Source: Patescibacteria group bacterium
Lineage (GTDB): Bacteria > Patescibacteria > Paceibacteria > UBA9973 > UBA2103
Direction of reading: 5' to 3'
Length of the DNA: 13,453 nt
Assembly: GCA_018968865.1 (NCBI GenBank)
Contig: JAGWZP010000019.1
Coordinates: 1 to 13,453 of the forward strand
The notes beneath the pieces were generated by a model. It was not told where the DNA came from, did no database searches, and was given only the letters and a program-made list of their open reading frames with translations. Both the position numbers and the translations under genes were made by a program. Below, piece by piece: positions 1 to 7,131 of the stretch; positions within the stretch are counted from its first letter, which is position 1; each line of letters starts with the position of its first letter.

Positions 1-93
1 AAGATGAGTATCGCGATACCGAGATAGCTACCCGTTTTTATGATAGCGATCGGGTCGAGATTTATACACGCGTAAATGAATTCGAGCATTCGA

Positions 94-109
94 GTGCAGT
101 ATACTGTAC
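94..109 (+). promoter_or_regulatory. Putative -10 promoter inside a near-palindrome, leaderless start of the ATPase gene
   Basis: A TATACT hexamer at 100-105 matches a sigma-70-type -10 box in five of six positions. It ends 7 nt before the ATG at 113, so the transcript would start at or one base before the start codon and be essentially leaderless. No Shine-Dalgarno is present. The hexamer is the centre of the perfect 10-bp palindrome CAGTATACTG (97-106), which extends imperfectly to 94-109 (14 of 16 positions symmetric). No good -35 box is seen at 17 bp. The rest of 1-93 shows nothing I can assign, apart from a direct repeat ATTCGAG at 80-86 and 88-94. Confidence 0.4.
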
Positions 110-112
110 GAA

Positions 113-2887
113 ATGGAATCAATCCCGACGTTGTCCACGCCCGAAGAGGAGCTCGCGTATTTGCGCGAGCAGGTGGCGCGCAAGGAAGCGGAGCTTACAC
201 AACTCGGGAAAGCTCCCGATGACACCGAGCGCGCTCACATCATTTCCGAACAACTGCATGCGCATCATGCCGCGCCGGAGGACGTGCTCGTGCCCGACTA
301 TCGCATCAGCGAAGCGACGAAGACGAGCGAAGCGGAAGCCATATTCGCTGAGCTGAATCTTGGCGGGAGCGAGGCTGCGGTCAAGAGCTTACAGGCGACC
401 ATGGAGGAAAAGGGGATTAAGAACGCGCTTTCGGTAATGGAAAGACTGCACGACCCGCATGTCGCCGATGACTTCCACCGGTACCTCGTGCGCTATATTG
501 CGGCGGGGCTGCTTGCGCCCGGCATCGACGAAAAAACACCGCGCTTCCAGGCGCTCCGGATGACGCTGTACGAAGTCGCGCTCCCCGGGCCGAAACATGC
601 GGCGCCGAACGCGCGCGAGAAGACGCTCAAAGAGCTCATTTCCGGCATGGAGCAGTTCTATGCCGGCCTGCTTTCGGTTGAGAACGCAACGCCGGGCGAA
701 CCGCATTACTTCGCGCTCGAGCTCGCGGTTCCTGCGAACAGCCCCGAGCTCCAGTTCTACGCGGCGGTCCCGAACGGCAAGCGCAACCTTTTTGAAAAAC
801 AGCTCCTCGCGATATTTCCCGATGCGCATCTCGTCCTCCAACCTGCCGATTACAACGTATTTGCAGAAGGAGGGATTGCGCTCGCCTCCGTCGCGCACTT
901 CGCCGAGAATCCCGCGTTGCCGCTCAAGGACTACACCGATTTCGATTATGACCCGCTGAACGCGATTACTAATGCGTTCGCGAAGATAGAACAGATGGGC
1001 GAAGGCGCGGCGCTCCAGATCATCATCGAACCGCGCGCGGAGCGGCACGTGAAGCATTATCGGAAAATTCTCCAGGCGCTCCGCAAGGGAGAGAAGCGCT
1101 CAACGGCCTTCAGTACGCCCGAAACCGCCTTCGGCGAAGTGATGCGCGATATCGGCAAAACGCTCTTCTCGAATAAGCCGAAGGACGTGCAGAAGGCGAA
1201 AGAGGCTGAGACGCGCCAGATCGAAGCGAATAAGACGCACATCGAGCAGGTGGAAAAGAAGATAGCGGCGCCCATCGTCGGCGCCACGATTCGGCTCGTC
1301 GTGTCCTCAAGCAATGCACATAAAGCAGACCAGGTGCTCGGCGAGCTCGAGTCTGCATTCAACCAGTTCGCCAATACGCAAGGGAACAGGCTGGAATTCA
1401 AACGCCTGCCGGAAGGCCGGCAGGCGCAAAACGCTTTTGACGAATTTTCTTTCCGCGTTCCCGACGACGCGGCGCTCCCGCTCTCCTTGCGCGAGCTCAC
1501 GACCATCTACCATTTCCCCCCAACGGGCATCGAGAGCTCGCCGCATCTGAAGCAGGCGCGCTTCACTCACGCCCCCGCGCCCACGGGACTTCCGCAAACG
1601 GGTTCACTCCTAGGTGTGAATTTGTATCGGGGAGCTGAAACGCACATCTATCTTGGCCCAGAAGACCGCCTGCGGCATCTCTATATCGTCGGCCAGACCG
1701 GTACCGGCAAGACCGGGCTGATGAAGTCGATGATCATCCAGGATATCCAAAAGGGCGAAGGGTGCTGCTTCATCGACCCGCACGGCTCCGACATTTTGGA
1801 CATTCTCGCCGCCGTGCCGCCGGAACGCTACAAAGATGTCATTTATTTCGACCCCGCCGACCTCTCGCGCCCGTTCGCGCTCAATTTCCTTGAGTACGAC
1901 ATTTCGCGCCCCGAGCAGAAGACCTTCATCGTCAACGAGCTTCTCATGATTTTCAAGCGGCTCTACGGCGACGTGCCTGAGTCTATGGGGCCGGCGTTCG
2001 AACAGTACTTCCGCAATGCGACCCAGCTTGTGATGGAAGACCCAAGTTCCGGCTCCACCATCCTCGACATCGCGCGCGTCCTCTCTAACAGCGAGTTCCG
2101 CCGCGAGAAACTCGCGAAGAGTCTGAATCCCATCGTAAATCAGTTCTGGAATGAGATTGCCACGAAAGCGGGCGGCGACGCCGCGCTCGAGAATATCGTT
2201 CCGTATATCACCAACAAGTTTGACGACTTCACCGCGAACGACTTCATCCGCCCCATCGTCGGCCAGCAGGAGTCCTCGTTCAAGTTCCGTGAGGTGATGG
2301 ATACGAAAAAGATATTGCTCATCAATCTCTCCAAGGGCCGCCTGGGCGAGAAGAATGCGAACCTGCTCGGCCTCATCATTGTCGGGAAGCTCTTCATGGC
2401 GGCGCTCTCACGCGCCGACAATCCACGCGCGCCGTATCCGCCGTTCTACCTGTATATCGACGAGTTCCAGAACGTGACGACCGATTCCATCCCGGGCATC
2501 CTCTCGGAGGCGCGCAAATACAAGCTCGCGCTCACCGTGGCGCACCAGTTCTTAAGCCAGATAGAGGAGAAAACGCGCGACGCGGTCTTCGGCAACGTGG
2601 GGAACATGGCGGTCTTCCGCGTCGGCGAGGAGGATGCCGAATTTTTCGCGAAGCAGTTCGCGCCGGTCTTTGAGGCGCTGGATTTCGTCAATATTGAGAA
2701 CCGCAACGCGTACGTGAAAATCCTCGCCGCCGGCATTCCGCAGAAGCCGTTCGATATGGCAACGCCGGATCTGCCGCCGCTGAATCTGGCGCAGACGGAT
2801 GATCTCATCCACCTCTCGTCGCTGACCTACGGCCGCGACCGTGCTACCGTAGAGACTATGATACGCGAGCGGTATCTCTCGCAGTAA
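113..2887 (+). CDS. VirD4/TraD-like (HerA/FtsK superfamily) motor ATPase
   Basis: A 924-residue cytoplasmic ATPase of the type IV secretion coupling-protein/conjugative pump class. Walker A is GQTGTGKT at residues 527-534, followed by the IDPHG stretch (about 554-558) typical of VirD4/TraG/HerA-type motors. Walker B is LYIDEFQ at 780-786, followed by the RKYKLALTVAHQ segment that matches the TraG/TraD C-terminal (TraM-recognition) region. Residues about 195-250 and 388-450 resemble the N-terminal module of VirB4/TraC-type ATPases, and 352-395 looks like a coiled coil. I see no transmembrane segment, unlike classical VirD4, so membrane docking would need a partner. The protein encoded 4 nt downstream, which has two hydrophobic segments, is the obvious candidate. 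The ATG at 113 is chosen because the -10 box places the transcript start there. The superfamily is secure. The substrate (DNA for uptake or transfer, or protein) is not shown by the sequence. Confidence 0.85.
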   Translation: MESIPTLSTPEEELAYLREQVARKEAELTQLGKAPDDTERAHIISEQLHAHHAAPEDVLVPDYRISEATKTSEAEAIFAELNLGGSEAAVKSLQATMEEKGIKNALSVMERLHDPHVADDFHRYLVRYIAAGLLAPGIDEKTPRFQALRMTLYEVALPGPKHAAPNAREKTLKELISGMEQFYAGLLSVENATPGEPHYFALELAVPANSPELQFYAAVPNGKRNLFEKQLLAIFPDAHLVLQPADYNVFAEGGIALASVAHFAENPALPLKDYTDFDYDPLNAITNAFAKIEQMGEGAALQIIIEPRAERHVKHYRKILQALRKGEKRSTAFSTPETAFGEVMRDIGKTLFSNKPKDVQKAKEAETRQIEANKTHIEQVEKKIAAPIVGATIRLVVSSSNAHKADQVLGELESAFNQFANTQGNRLEFKRLPEGRQAQNAFDEFSFRVPDDAALPLSLRELTTIYHFPPTGIESSPHLKQARFTHAPAPTGLPQTGSLLGVNLYRGAETHIYLGPEDRLRHLYIVGQTGTGKTGLMKSMIIQDIQKGEGCCFIDPHGSDILDILAAVPPERYKDVIYFDPADLSRPFALNFLEYDISRPEQKTFIVNELLMIFKRLYGDVPESMGPAFEQYFRNATQLVMEDPSSGSTILDIARVLSNSEFRREKLAKSLNPIVNQFWNEIATKAGGDAALENIVPYITNKFDDFTANDFIRPIVGQQESSFKFREVMDTKKILLINLSKGRLGEKNANLLGLIIVGKLFMAALSRADNPRAPYPPFYLYIDEFQNVTTDSIPGILSEARKYKLALTVAHQFLSQIEEKTRDAVFGNVGNMAVFRVGEEDAEFFAKQFAPVFEALDFVNIENRNAYVKILAAGIPQKPFDMATPDLPPLNLAQTDDLIHLSSLTYGRDRATVETMIRERYLSQ
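1403..1426. repeat. GC-rich perfect inverted repeat inside the ATPase gene
   Basis: The 10-nt arm CGCCTGCCGG (1403-1412) is followed by the 4-nt loop AAGG and its exact reverse complement CCGGCAGGCG (1417-1426). It encodes LPEGRQA within the VirB4-like N-terminal part of the ATPase (about residues 431-438), in a stretch that reads like a loop between strands. The CCTGCC core recurs in the hairpin before uvrA (10454-10473). It may be a small dispersed palindrome inserted in frame. With 10-bp arms, chance in a GC-rich gene is not excluded. Confidence 0.55.
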
Positions 2888-2891
2888 TGCC

Positions 2892-5510
2892 ATGACTGAA
2901 AAAGGACGAGGACAGATTAATTACCCACCAGGTAAGGATAAAGACGAAGACAAGACGCCAAAAAATGGCGCGATGGCTGAAGCGCTCGGGCGCGCTCGTA
3001 TAAAGAAAATTGAAGATTTGCTTGCGCACCCTCCCGCGGAGGAGTCGCCGGCTCCGCCGGAAATTCTTCCGGATGTTCCCGCGACTCCGCCTGTCGAAAC
3101 CGGAGAACCAAAGACGATCCCGCCGGAACTTCAGGCGGTTTTTCGTGAAGTTCCTCCCAAGGTTATGGAGAAATATGCGGGAATTACCGATCCGAAGAAA
3201 CGCGAGCGCTATGTCGAGAATGTAAGGATAGCGCAACAAAAACAGGCGGAGAGAGAGAGTAGGGAACGAGATAAAAATAAGAAACCGGTCAAACATCGAA
3301 CGCAAAAACCAAAGACGCAGTCTCCGGAAAAGATTGAGGAAGTGGCGAGGCGGATGAAGGAAGAGACTGCGGAAGAGCTCAGGCGAATGGCAGCCGCACG
3401 AACGATAGCTCTCAAACCGTCGGGTGCCGCTCCGGATGCGCCAACGATTAAAATGTCGGTCGACGCAATAAGATCAGACATGGATGGGAAACCGAATCCG
3501 GATGAGGATGAAGAATACCCCGCGGTGTGGCGCTATAACCGCGATCGCCGGGGGAATACTGAAGCGCGCGGCGAACCTCCTTCGTCAGGGCCGGAACCTT
3601 CATCGACGGAAGCGTGGCAGTGGCCAAAAAGCGAGCGCACTCCCGCGGAAGAGCGCAATTTTTTGCGCAAGCTCATAGAGGGCGCGAAAGAAAAATTTGA
3701 ATGGTGGAAGAGTTCGAAAGAAGGACTCATACGGCGCAACAAAGAACTGGATGCGCAGGCGGAGAAAATTCCGGGAGTTGAAAAGCTTTTCCGCACATGG
3801 GGCGAGACATATAACAAGTTCGGATGGAAAACGAAGCTTGCCGTTGGCGCGGGTCTTGGGCTCGGTGCTGTAGTGACCGCAGGGTCGCTCCCCATGGTTA
3901 TCCCTCTCTTCGGCATTGCCGCCCAGCGCATCGCAGGACTTTCCACCATGTATCTGAAATTTGAGAAGAATTCGCACGACCAAGCGTGGGGGAGGAATAA
4001 GGAATGGGGAAAACAGAAGGCGATGCTTAAGGCCGGGTTCTATACCGTGCTCATGTCGATTGCGATCAAGGAAGCGATTGAATACGCGAGCGAGACGGAG
4101 ATCGCCAATGCCGCGCAGGCAAAAATTGAGGGATGGCTCGGAAGTATGCTCGGGCACCACGCTACTCCTCCCGCCGGTGCGTCGGAAGCACAGCATCCGG
4201 CGGCCGCGGCGCCTCCGGCGCCGCATGCTCCCACCGCTCCCATTGCGCCTGAACATTCGGCAATTGCCGCCGGACATCAAGCGTCCGCAGATGTGCAGGC
4301 TTCTGCTCCTGGAATTGATCACTCCGTAGCCGTCTCGAACGCGGGCGGAGCCGCCGCATCCGCGCCGGCGTTCGAGATGCCGACCGTGGGCGCGTCGTCT
4401 CACGGCTATGAAGGCATGCTGAAAAATCTTCTCAAGCAGCTGCCCGATACGAAGCCCGACGGCATTCCGGACGGGAGTGATCTTGCAAAGCTATACGAAG
4501 CGAAGGCCAACCCCGGATTACTTGAAAAAACGGTGTATGAACTCGCGAAAGGTCACAAATTTCTCGTTGACGGCGAAAGCGTTCGCATCGACCCGACCGC
4601 GCACATGACGATTGTCGGCGGGCAGTTGCATCTCACTGATGCTACGCACCCCGCGGGCGTGTTTGATGCCGCGTCTAATATGCATATTCTGCATCCGCAC
4701 GCGGACGTGCACTTCACATCGGCATCCCAGGCACCTCGCGCAGAGGTACCCGCTCCGGAAGCGATTCCGGTGCCTCCGGCACCGGCCGAGGTCGACCTGA
4801 CCGCGGCGCAGCACCTCGCAGAGGAGAAGCTCGCGGCCCCAGTCGTACCGCCGCCTGTCTCCGAACAACCGCCTGTTTGGCACACCGGCTCCGGCGGCGT
4901 GCTGACCGACGGCTCGGGCAATCCGGTCCATGCGGGGGAGTACGGGCAACCACCACCCGCCGCACATATTGAGGCGGCGCAGACTCCGTTCGTCTCGCCG
5001 CCGGAGGCACCCGCTCCGGAGGCACCAAACGCGCCGGAGGCTCCCGCTACACTCGCTCCCGAAGCCCCCAAAATCATTCACGAAGAGCTTCCGGCGCAAG
5101 AAATAAAATCGCCGGAGACAGTACAGGAAGTGAATCTGGTTCCGGGGCAGGATGCGCACCCGATGGTTTCCGAGGCGGCTCCTGCGAGCGCGGCAGAGGC
5201 GGTGAACCAGTTCGGCATCAAGGTTCCGCTGAATGAACCGCACATCTATGCCGATTCGGGAGCCACGCATCTGTTCGTGTACGGCGGGTCTCCGGTGGAG
5301 AGATCAAAAGCCGTTTTGGAGTATCTTGTGCGGAACCCGGACAAAGTCGTATTTGCTCCCGATGATTCCGGGAAGTACCGCATCCCGTGGCACCTTGTGG
5401 AAGGGAAGATAGTTCCGGGCGCGCCGATGCGCACGAGCGGCTTTTTCGGCTGGCTCTCGTCCTTCATGAAGCCGCCCGGGCCGGAAGAATTTGAGAAAGT
5501 TATCAAATAA
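2892..5510 (+). CDS. Large Pro/Ala-rich membrane protein of unknown function, partner of the upstream ATPase
   Basis: An 872-residue protein that I do not recognise. Residues 1-310 are hydrophilic and strongly charged, with many Lys, Arg and Glu and probable coiled coil around 100-170 and 270-300. Two hydrophobic stretches follow: about 314-346, long and Gly-rich, possibly a hairpin or one helix plus a re-entrant part, and 380-397. Residues 420-500 and 605-770 are low-complexity Ala/Pro/His linkers, including a PEAP repeat at 704-727. Between them, residues 505-600 look like a small folded domain with a pattern of LLKQLPDTKPDGIPDG, KTVYELAKGHKFLVDG and RIDPTAHMTI. A second folded piece lies at 775-872. 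The start ATG is 4 nt after the ATPase stop with no Shine-Dalgarno, which implies translational coupling. The architecture suggests a cytosolic coiled-coil part, a membrane anchor and a flexible extended part, plausibly a membrane platform for the ATPase. That role is inference. Confidence 0.75.
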   Translation: MTEKGRGQINYPPGKDKDEDKTPKNGAMAEALGRARIKKIEDLLAHPPAEESPAPPEILPDVPATPPVETGEPKTIPPELQAVFREVPPKVMEKYAGITDPKKRERYVENVRIAQQKQAERESRERDKNKKPVKHRTQKPKTQSPEKIEEVARRMKEETAEELRRMAAARTIALKPSGAAPDAPTIKMSVDAIRSDMDGKPNPDEDEEYPAVWRYNRDRRGNTEARGEPPSSGPEPSSTEAWQWPKSERTPAEERNFLRKLIEGAKEKFEWWKSSKEGLIRRNKELDAQAEKIPGVEKLFRTWGETYNKFGWKTKLAVGAGLGLGAVVTAGSLPMVIPLFGIAAQRIAGLSTMYLKFEKNSHDQAWGRNKEWGKQKAMLKAGFYTVLMSIAIKEAIEYASETEIANAAQAKIEGWLGSMLGHHATPPAGASEAQHPAAAAPPAPHAPTAPIAPEHSAIAAGHQASADVQASAPGIDHSVAVSNAGGAAASAPAFEMPTVGASSHGYEGMLKNLLKQLPDTKPDGIPDGSDLAKLYEAKANPGLLEKTVYELAKGHKFLVDGESVRIDPTAHMTIVGGQLHLTDATHPAGVFDAASNMHILHPHADVHFTSASQAPRAEVPAPEAIPVPPAPAEVDLTAAQHLAEEKLAAPVVPPPVSEQPPVWHTGSGGVLTDGSGNPVHAGEYGQPPPAAHIEAAQTPFVSPPEAPAPEAPNAPEAPATLAPEAPKIIHEELPAQEIKSPETVQEVNLVPGQDAHPMVSEAAPASAAEAVNQFGIKVPLNEPHIYADSGATHLFVYGGSPVERSKAVLEYLVRNPDKVVFAPDDSGKYRIPWHLVEGKIVPGAPMRTSGFFGWLSSFMKPPGPEEFEKVIK
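5001..5072 (+). repeat. PEAP-type low-complexity tandem repeat
   Basis: The 11-mer CCGGAGGCACC occurs at 5001-5011 and 5016-5026, with a related copy at 5034-5044. Together they encode the PEAP-rich linker at residues 704-727 of the large membrane protein. This looks like a repeat-expanded proline linker rather than a mobile element. Confidence 0.6.
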
Positions 5511-5514
5511 CACA

Positions 5515-5523
5515 TGCTATGAT
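5515..5523 (+). promoter_or_regulatory. Extended -10 promoter giving a leaderless transcript
   Basis: The sequence TG-C-TATGAT (5515-5523) is a textbook extended -10 element. It ends 7 nt before the ATG at 5531, so the predicted transcript starts at the start codon. This is the reason for preferring 5531 over the in-frame ATG at 5519, which would lie inside the -10 box. A TTGAGA at 5491-5496 is too far upstream (21 bp) to be a convincing -35, but an extended -10 does not require one. Confidence 0.5.
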
Positions 5524-5530
5524 TTCACCT

Positions 5531-5827
5531 ATGCAAGACGAACTCACCGCGCTCATCGCCGCCGACCTCGGCATCAAAGATCTCCCGGTAGAAGAACAGA
5601 AGGCGCTTATCGCGCAATTCGGCGAGGTCGCGCTCAAGGCCGCGACCTTGTCGGTGATAGGCAATCTCGCGGAGGGGAAGCGCGACGAATTCGCGAAGCT
5701 TGCCGAAGCGGGCGATGCGACGGCGCTCAAAACCTTCCTTGACCGCGAAGTCCCGGGGCATGAGGACATTGCAAAGGCGGCTGTCGCCGAGGAGGTAAAG
5801 CGCTTTAAAGCTTTTCAGAAGCCGTAG
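5531..5827 (+). CDS. Small helical DUF5663-like protein
   Basis: A 98-residue acidic, Ala/Leu/Glu-rich protein predicted to be almost entirely helical, with no signal peptide, membrane segment or cysteine. The pattern of an N-terminal DELTALIAADLGI, then LPVEEQKALIAQFGEVALKAATL, then a KRDEFAKLAEAGD segment and a final helix ending in VAEEVKRFKAFQ resembles DUF5663. This is a small family I associate with Candidate Phyla Radiation genomes and whose function is unknown. The family call is from memory of its pattern and not verified. The start at 5531 gives a leaderless mRNA under the extended -10 box at 5515-5523; a start at 5519 would add four residues. The gene sits 20 nt after the large membrane protein and could also be reached by read-through. 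Confidence 0.7.
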   Translation: MQDELTALIAADLGIKDLPVEEQKALIAQFGEVALKAATLSVIGNLAEGKRDEFAKLAEAGDATALKTFLDREVPGHEDIAKAAVAEEVKRFKAFQKP

Positions 5828-5833
5828 TATAAT
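5804..5833 (+). promoter_or_regulatory. Promoter for the FKBP-type isomerase gene
   Basis: A perfect TATAAT at 5828-5833 lies directly after the stop codon of the preceding gene. TTTAAA at 5804-5809, with an 18-bp spacer, matches four of six -35 positions. Transcription would begin near 5840 and leave a roughly 33-nt leader without a Shine-Dalgarno before the ATG at 5873. A second weaker -10-like TATAAC lies at 5846-5851. Confidence 0.55.
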
Positions 5834-5872
5834 TCCCTTAGACCTTATAACTTATCCCTTGCACCTAGCCTT

Positions 5873-6412
5873 ATGAACCCAACCCAAACCGGCATCGCCA
5901 CCGCACTCGCGCTCACCGTCGTTATCGTCTTTTTCATTGTCCCGGGGCTCTCGCCTTTCCAGACGCCGGCTCCCGCAAACGAAACGGCAGCCGCCGATAT
6001 CGCCACTACCACTAATCCTACCACTGCGCAAAGCGCACCCACCACTATGCCTCCTGTCACACAACCGATAACGCAGCTCATGATGAAAGACAATGTCGTC
6101 GGTACGGGCGCGGTTGCGGCCGCGGGCGACAAGGTGACCGTGCAGTATGTCGGTGCGCTCACGAATGGCACGGTCTTTGACGCCTCGGCGAATCACGGCA
6201 CTGCTGGATTCACCTTCACCCTCGGAGCGGGGCAGGTGATCAAGGGCTGGGACCAGGGCGTCGTCGGTATGAAAGAAGGCGGCACGCGTACGCTCCTCAT
6301 CCCCGCGTCGCTTGCGTACGGCAGTCAATCGCCGTCGCCAAGCATTCCGGCGAATTCAAGTCTCGTCTTCGAAGTGCAGCTCGTGAAAATAGAAAAGCCG
6401 GCGGCGCAGTAA
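5873..6412 (+). CDS. Membrane-anchored FKBP-type peptidyl-prolyl cis-trans isomerase
   Basis: A 179-residue protein with an uncharged hydrophobic N-terminal segment at 7-26 (signal anchor or signal peptide), a Thr/Ala/Pro-rich linker at about 28-66 and one FKBP domain at about 68-176. FKBP hallmarks are Y92 and VFDAS with F102 and D103 (the FKBP12 Tyr26, Phe36 and Asp37 positions), the VIKGWDQG motif at 122-129 with W126, LAYG at 147-150 with Y149, and the closing IPANSSLVFEVQLVKI strand with F166. These active-site residues are all present, so it should be a working prolyl isomerase. It probably helps fold exported proteins on the outer face of the cytoplasmic membrane. It has no lipobox. 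It has its own promoter and a hairpin terminator downstream, so it is probably monocistronic. Confidence 0.93.
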   Translation: MNPTQTGIATALALTVVIVFFIVPGLSPFQTPAPANETAAADIATTTNPTTAQSAPTTMPPVTQPITQLMMKDNVVGTGAVAAAGDKVTVQYVGALTNGTVFDASANHGTAGFTFTLGAGQVIKGWDQGVVGMKEGGTRTLLIPASLAYGSQSPSPSIPANSSLVFEVQLVKIEKPAAQ

Positions 6413-6421
6413 AACAAGTAT

Positions 6422-6462
6422 AAAAAATAGGGCGGGCGCGAACCAATGGTCCGCGCCCGTTT
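6422..6462. terminator. Hairpin terminator between convergent genes
   Basis: CGGGCGCG (6433-6440) pairs with CGCGCCCG (6452-6459). After a single A-C mismatch an inner ACC/GGT pairs around an AAT loop. Read on the minus strand, the hairpin is followed 5 nt later by six T residues (complement of A6422-6427), giving a typical intrinsic terminator for the lipoprotein gene. On the plus strand only three T residues (6460-6462) follow, so it would be a weaker terminator for the FKBP gene. The position between two convergent stop codons supports bidirectional use. Confidence 0.75.
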
Positions 6463-6473
6463 GCCGTATCTCC

Positions 6474-7013
6474 TTAATACGGCGATTTTTGAAGGATCTT
6501 CACGTCGTATCCGGGAAAGAGTGCGAGCACTTCCCGGCCACAATTCTCAAACGTATAGGTCTGACCGCCTAAGGTCACCATGCCGTTTGCTGCACCGGCA
6601 AACAATCCGGCCGCGGCGCCATAGCGTTGATACTCTCGATACACTGCGCCCGGGAATGCCTTGGCGCCGAGACCGACACCGATGCCGCCAGCAATTGCGT
6701 ATATCGCGCCGTTGCTAATCACCGTCACCAGATTGTTTGGCCGCACCGTACCGGTGTAAATGCGGCACGCGCGCTCGGCCTCGGCGACCGCAGCAAGCTG
6801 TTTGGCGGAAACGTCGCTTTTCACGATGTAGTTCAGAGCGAGCTTGTCCTTTGCCAACATCCAATCTGGAACAGACTGATTGTGGGCGACGATAGTCGCT
6901 TTTTCGCCGTCGGGCATCGTCACGCCTATCTTTGTCGCCGGACCGACGCCTGCGCATGCGCCGAGCATCAGACTCACCAAAATGGCGGCGAGCCACTGCA
7001 TATTGCTTTTCAT
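6474..7013 (-). CDS. Predicted lipoprotein with a glycine-rich hydrophobic region, unknown function
   Basis: A 179-residue protein with a typical lipoprotein signal: two-residue-charged start, hydrophobic core from about residue 7, and lipobox LGAC with lipidation at C20. It should be anchored on the outer face of the membrane. The mature part has a short basic/acidic domain. Two Gly/Ala-rich hydrophobic stretches follow at about 101-118 and 131-148, recalling glycine-zipper segments. C83 and C158 are the only other cysteines and could form a disulfide. I do not recognise the family. A strong Shine-Dalgarno GGAGG (complement of 7021-7025) lies 7 nt before the ATG, and a TTGACA promoter lies upstream. 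The gene stands alone on the minus strand between convergent and divergent neighbours. Together with its signal for translation start this suggests an independent, possibly acquired, unit. Confidence 0.8.
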   Translation of the reverse strand: MKSNMQWLAAILVSLMLGACAGVGPATKIGVTMPDGEKATIVAHNQSVPDWMLAKDKLALNYIVKSDVSAKQLAAVAEAERACRIYTGTVRPNNLVTVISNGAIYAIAGGIGVGLGAKAFPGAVYREYQRYGAAAGLFAGAANGMVTLGGQTYTFENCGREVLALFPGYDVKILQKSPY

Positions 7014-7020
7014 AAAAGAA

Positions 7021-7025
7021 CCTCC
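7021..7025 (-). promoter_or_regulatory. Strong Shine-Dalgarno of the lipoprotein gene
   Basis: GGAGG on the minus strand, 7 nt before the ATG at 7013. It is the only full-strength ribosome-binding site in the window; the other genes are leaderless, coupled by overlap or have weak or no sites. It fixes the start codon of this gene. Confidence 0.8.
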
Positions 7026-7074
7026 ATTTTGGGGCCGTTTCAGGAATTGAAGCGGTAGAACCCCTCGAATTTCC

Positions 7075-7102
7075 AGAATACTCTACAATTATAATTTGTC
7101 AA
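7075..7102 (-). promoter_or_regulatory. TTGACA promoter of the lipoprotein gene
   Basis: On the minus strand a perfect -35 TTGACA (7102-7097) is followed after 16 bp by TATTCT (7080-7075), which matches four of six -10 positions. Transcription would start near 7068 and give a leader of about 55 nt that contains the GGAGG site. The spacer itself contains another TATAAT on both strands. Confidence 0.55.
7086..7097 (+). promoter_or_regulatory. Candidate -10 box for the tgt-uvrBAC operon within an AT palindrome
   Basis: A perfect TATAAT at 7090-7095 lies in the palindrome AATTATAATT, so the same bases read TATAAT on both strands. On the plus strand the transcript would start near 7102, 30 nt before the tgt ATG at 7132. 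The -35 region (about 7065-7072) is poor. This may be the operon promoter, but the lack of a -35 keeps confidence moderate. Confidence 0.4.
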
Positions 7103-7131
7103 TACTTCTCGGATGAGATACATTGGATCGA

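Noticed and set aside
3..356. Open frame running in from the window start (frame of position 3), beginning DEYRDTEIATRFYD
   Set aside because: The first 35 codons look protein-like, but it then runs far into the ATPase gene with Arg/Ser-rich shadow composition. It also contains the promoter and start codon of that gene, and I see no recognisable family.
3541..3548. GCGATCGC octamer, like the cyanobacterial HIP1 repeat
   Set aside because: I noticed only a single copy, and it is expected occasionally at this base composition.
4206..4785. Two short GC palindromes with loop TCC (4206-4224 and 4767-4785) in the large membrane protein gene
   Set aside because: Both encode PPAP in a low-complexity linker. 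The symmetry follows from Pro/Ala codons (CCG, GCG, GCC), so a mobile element is not needed to explain them.
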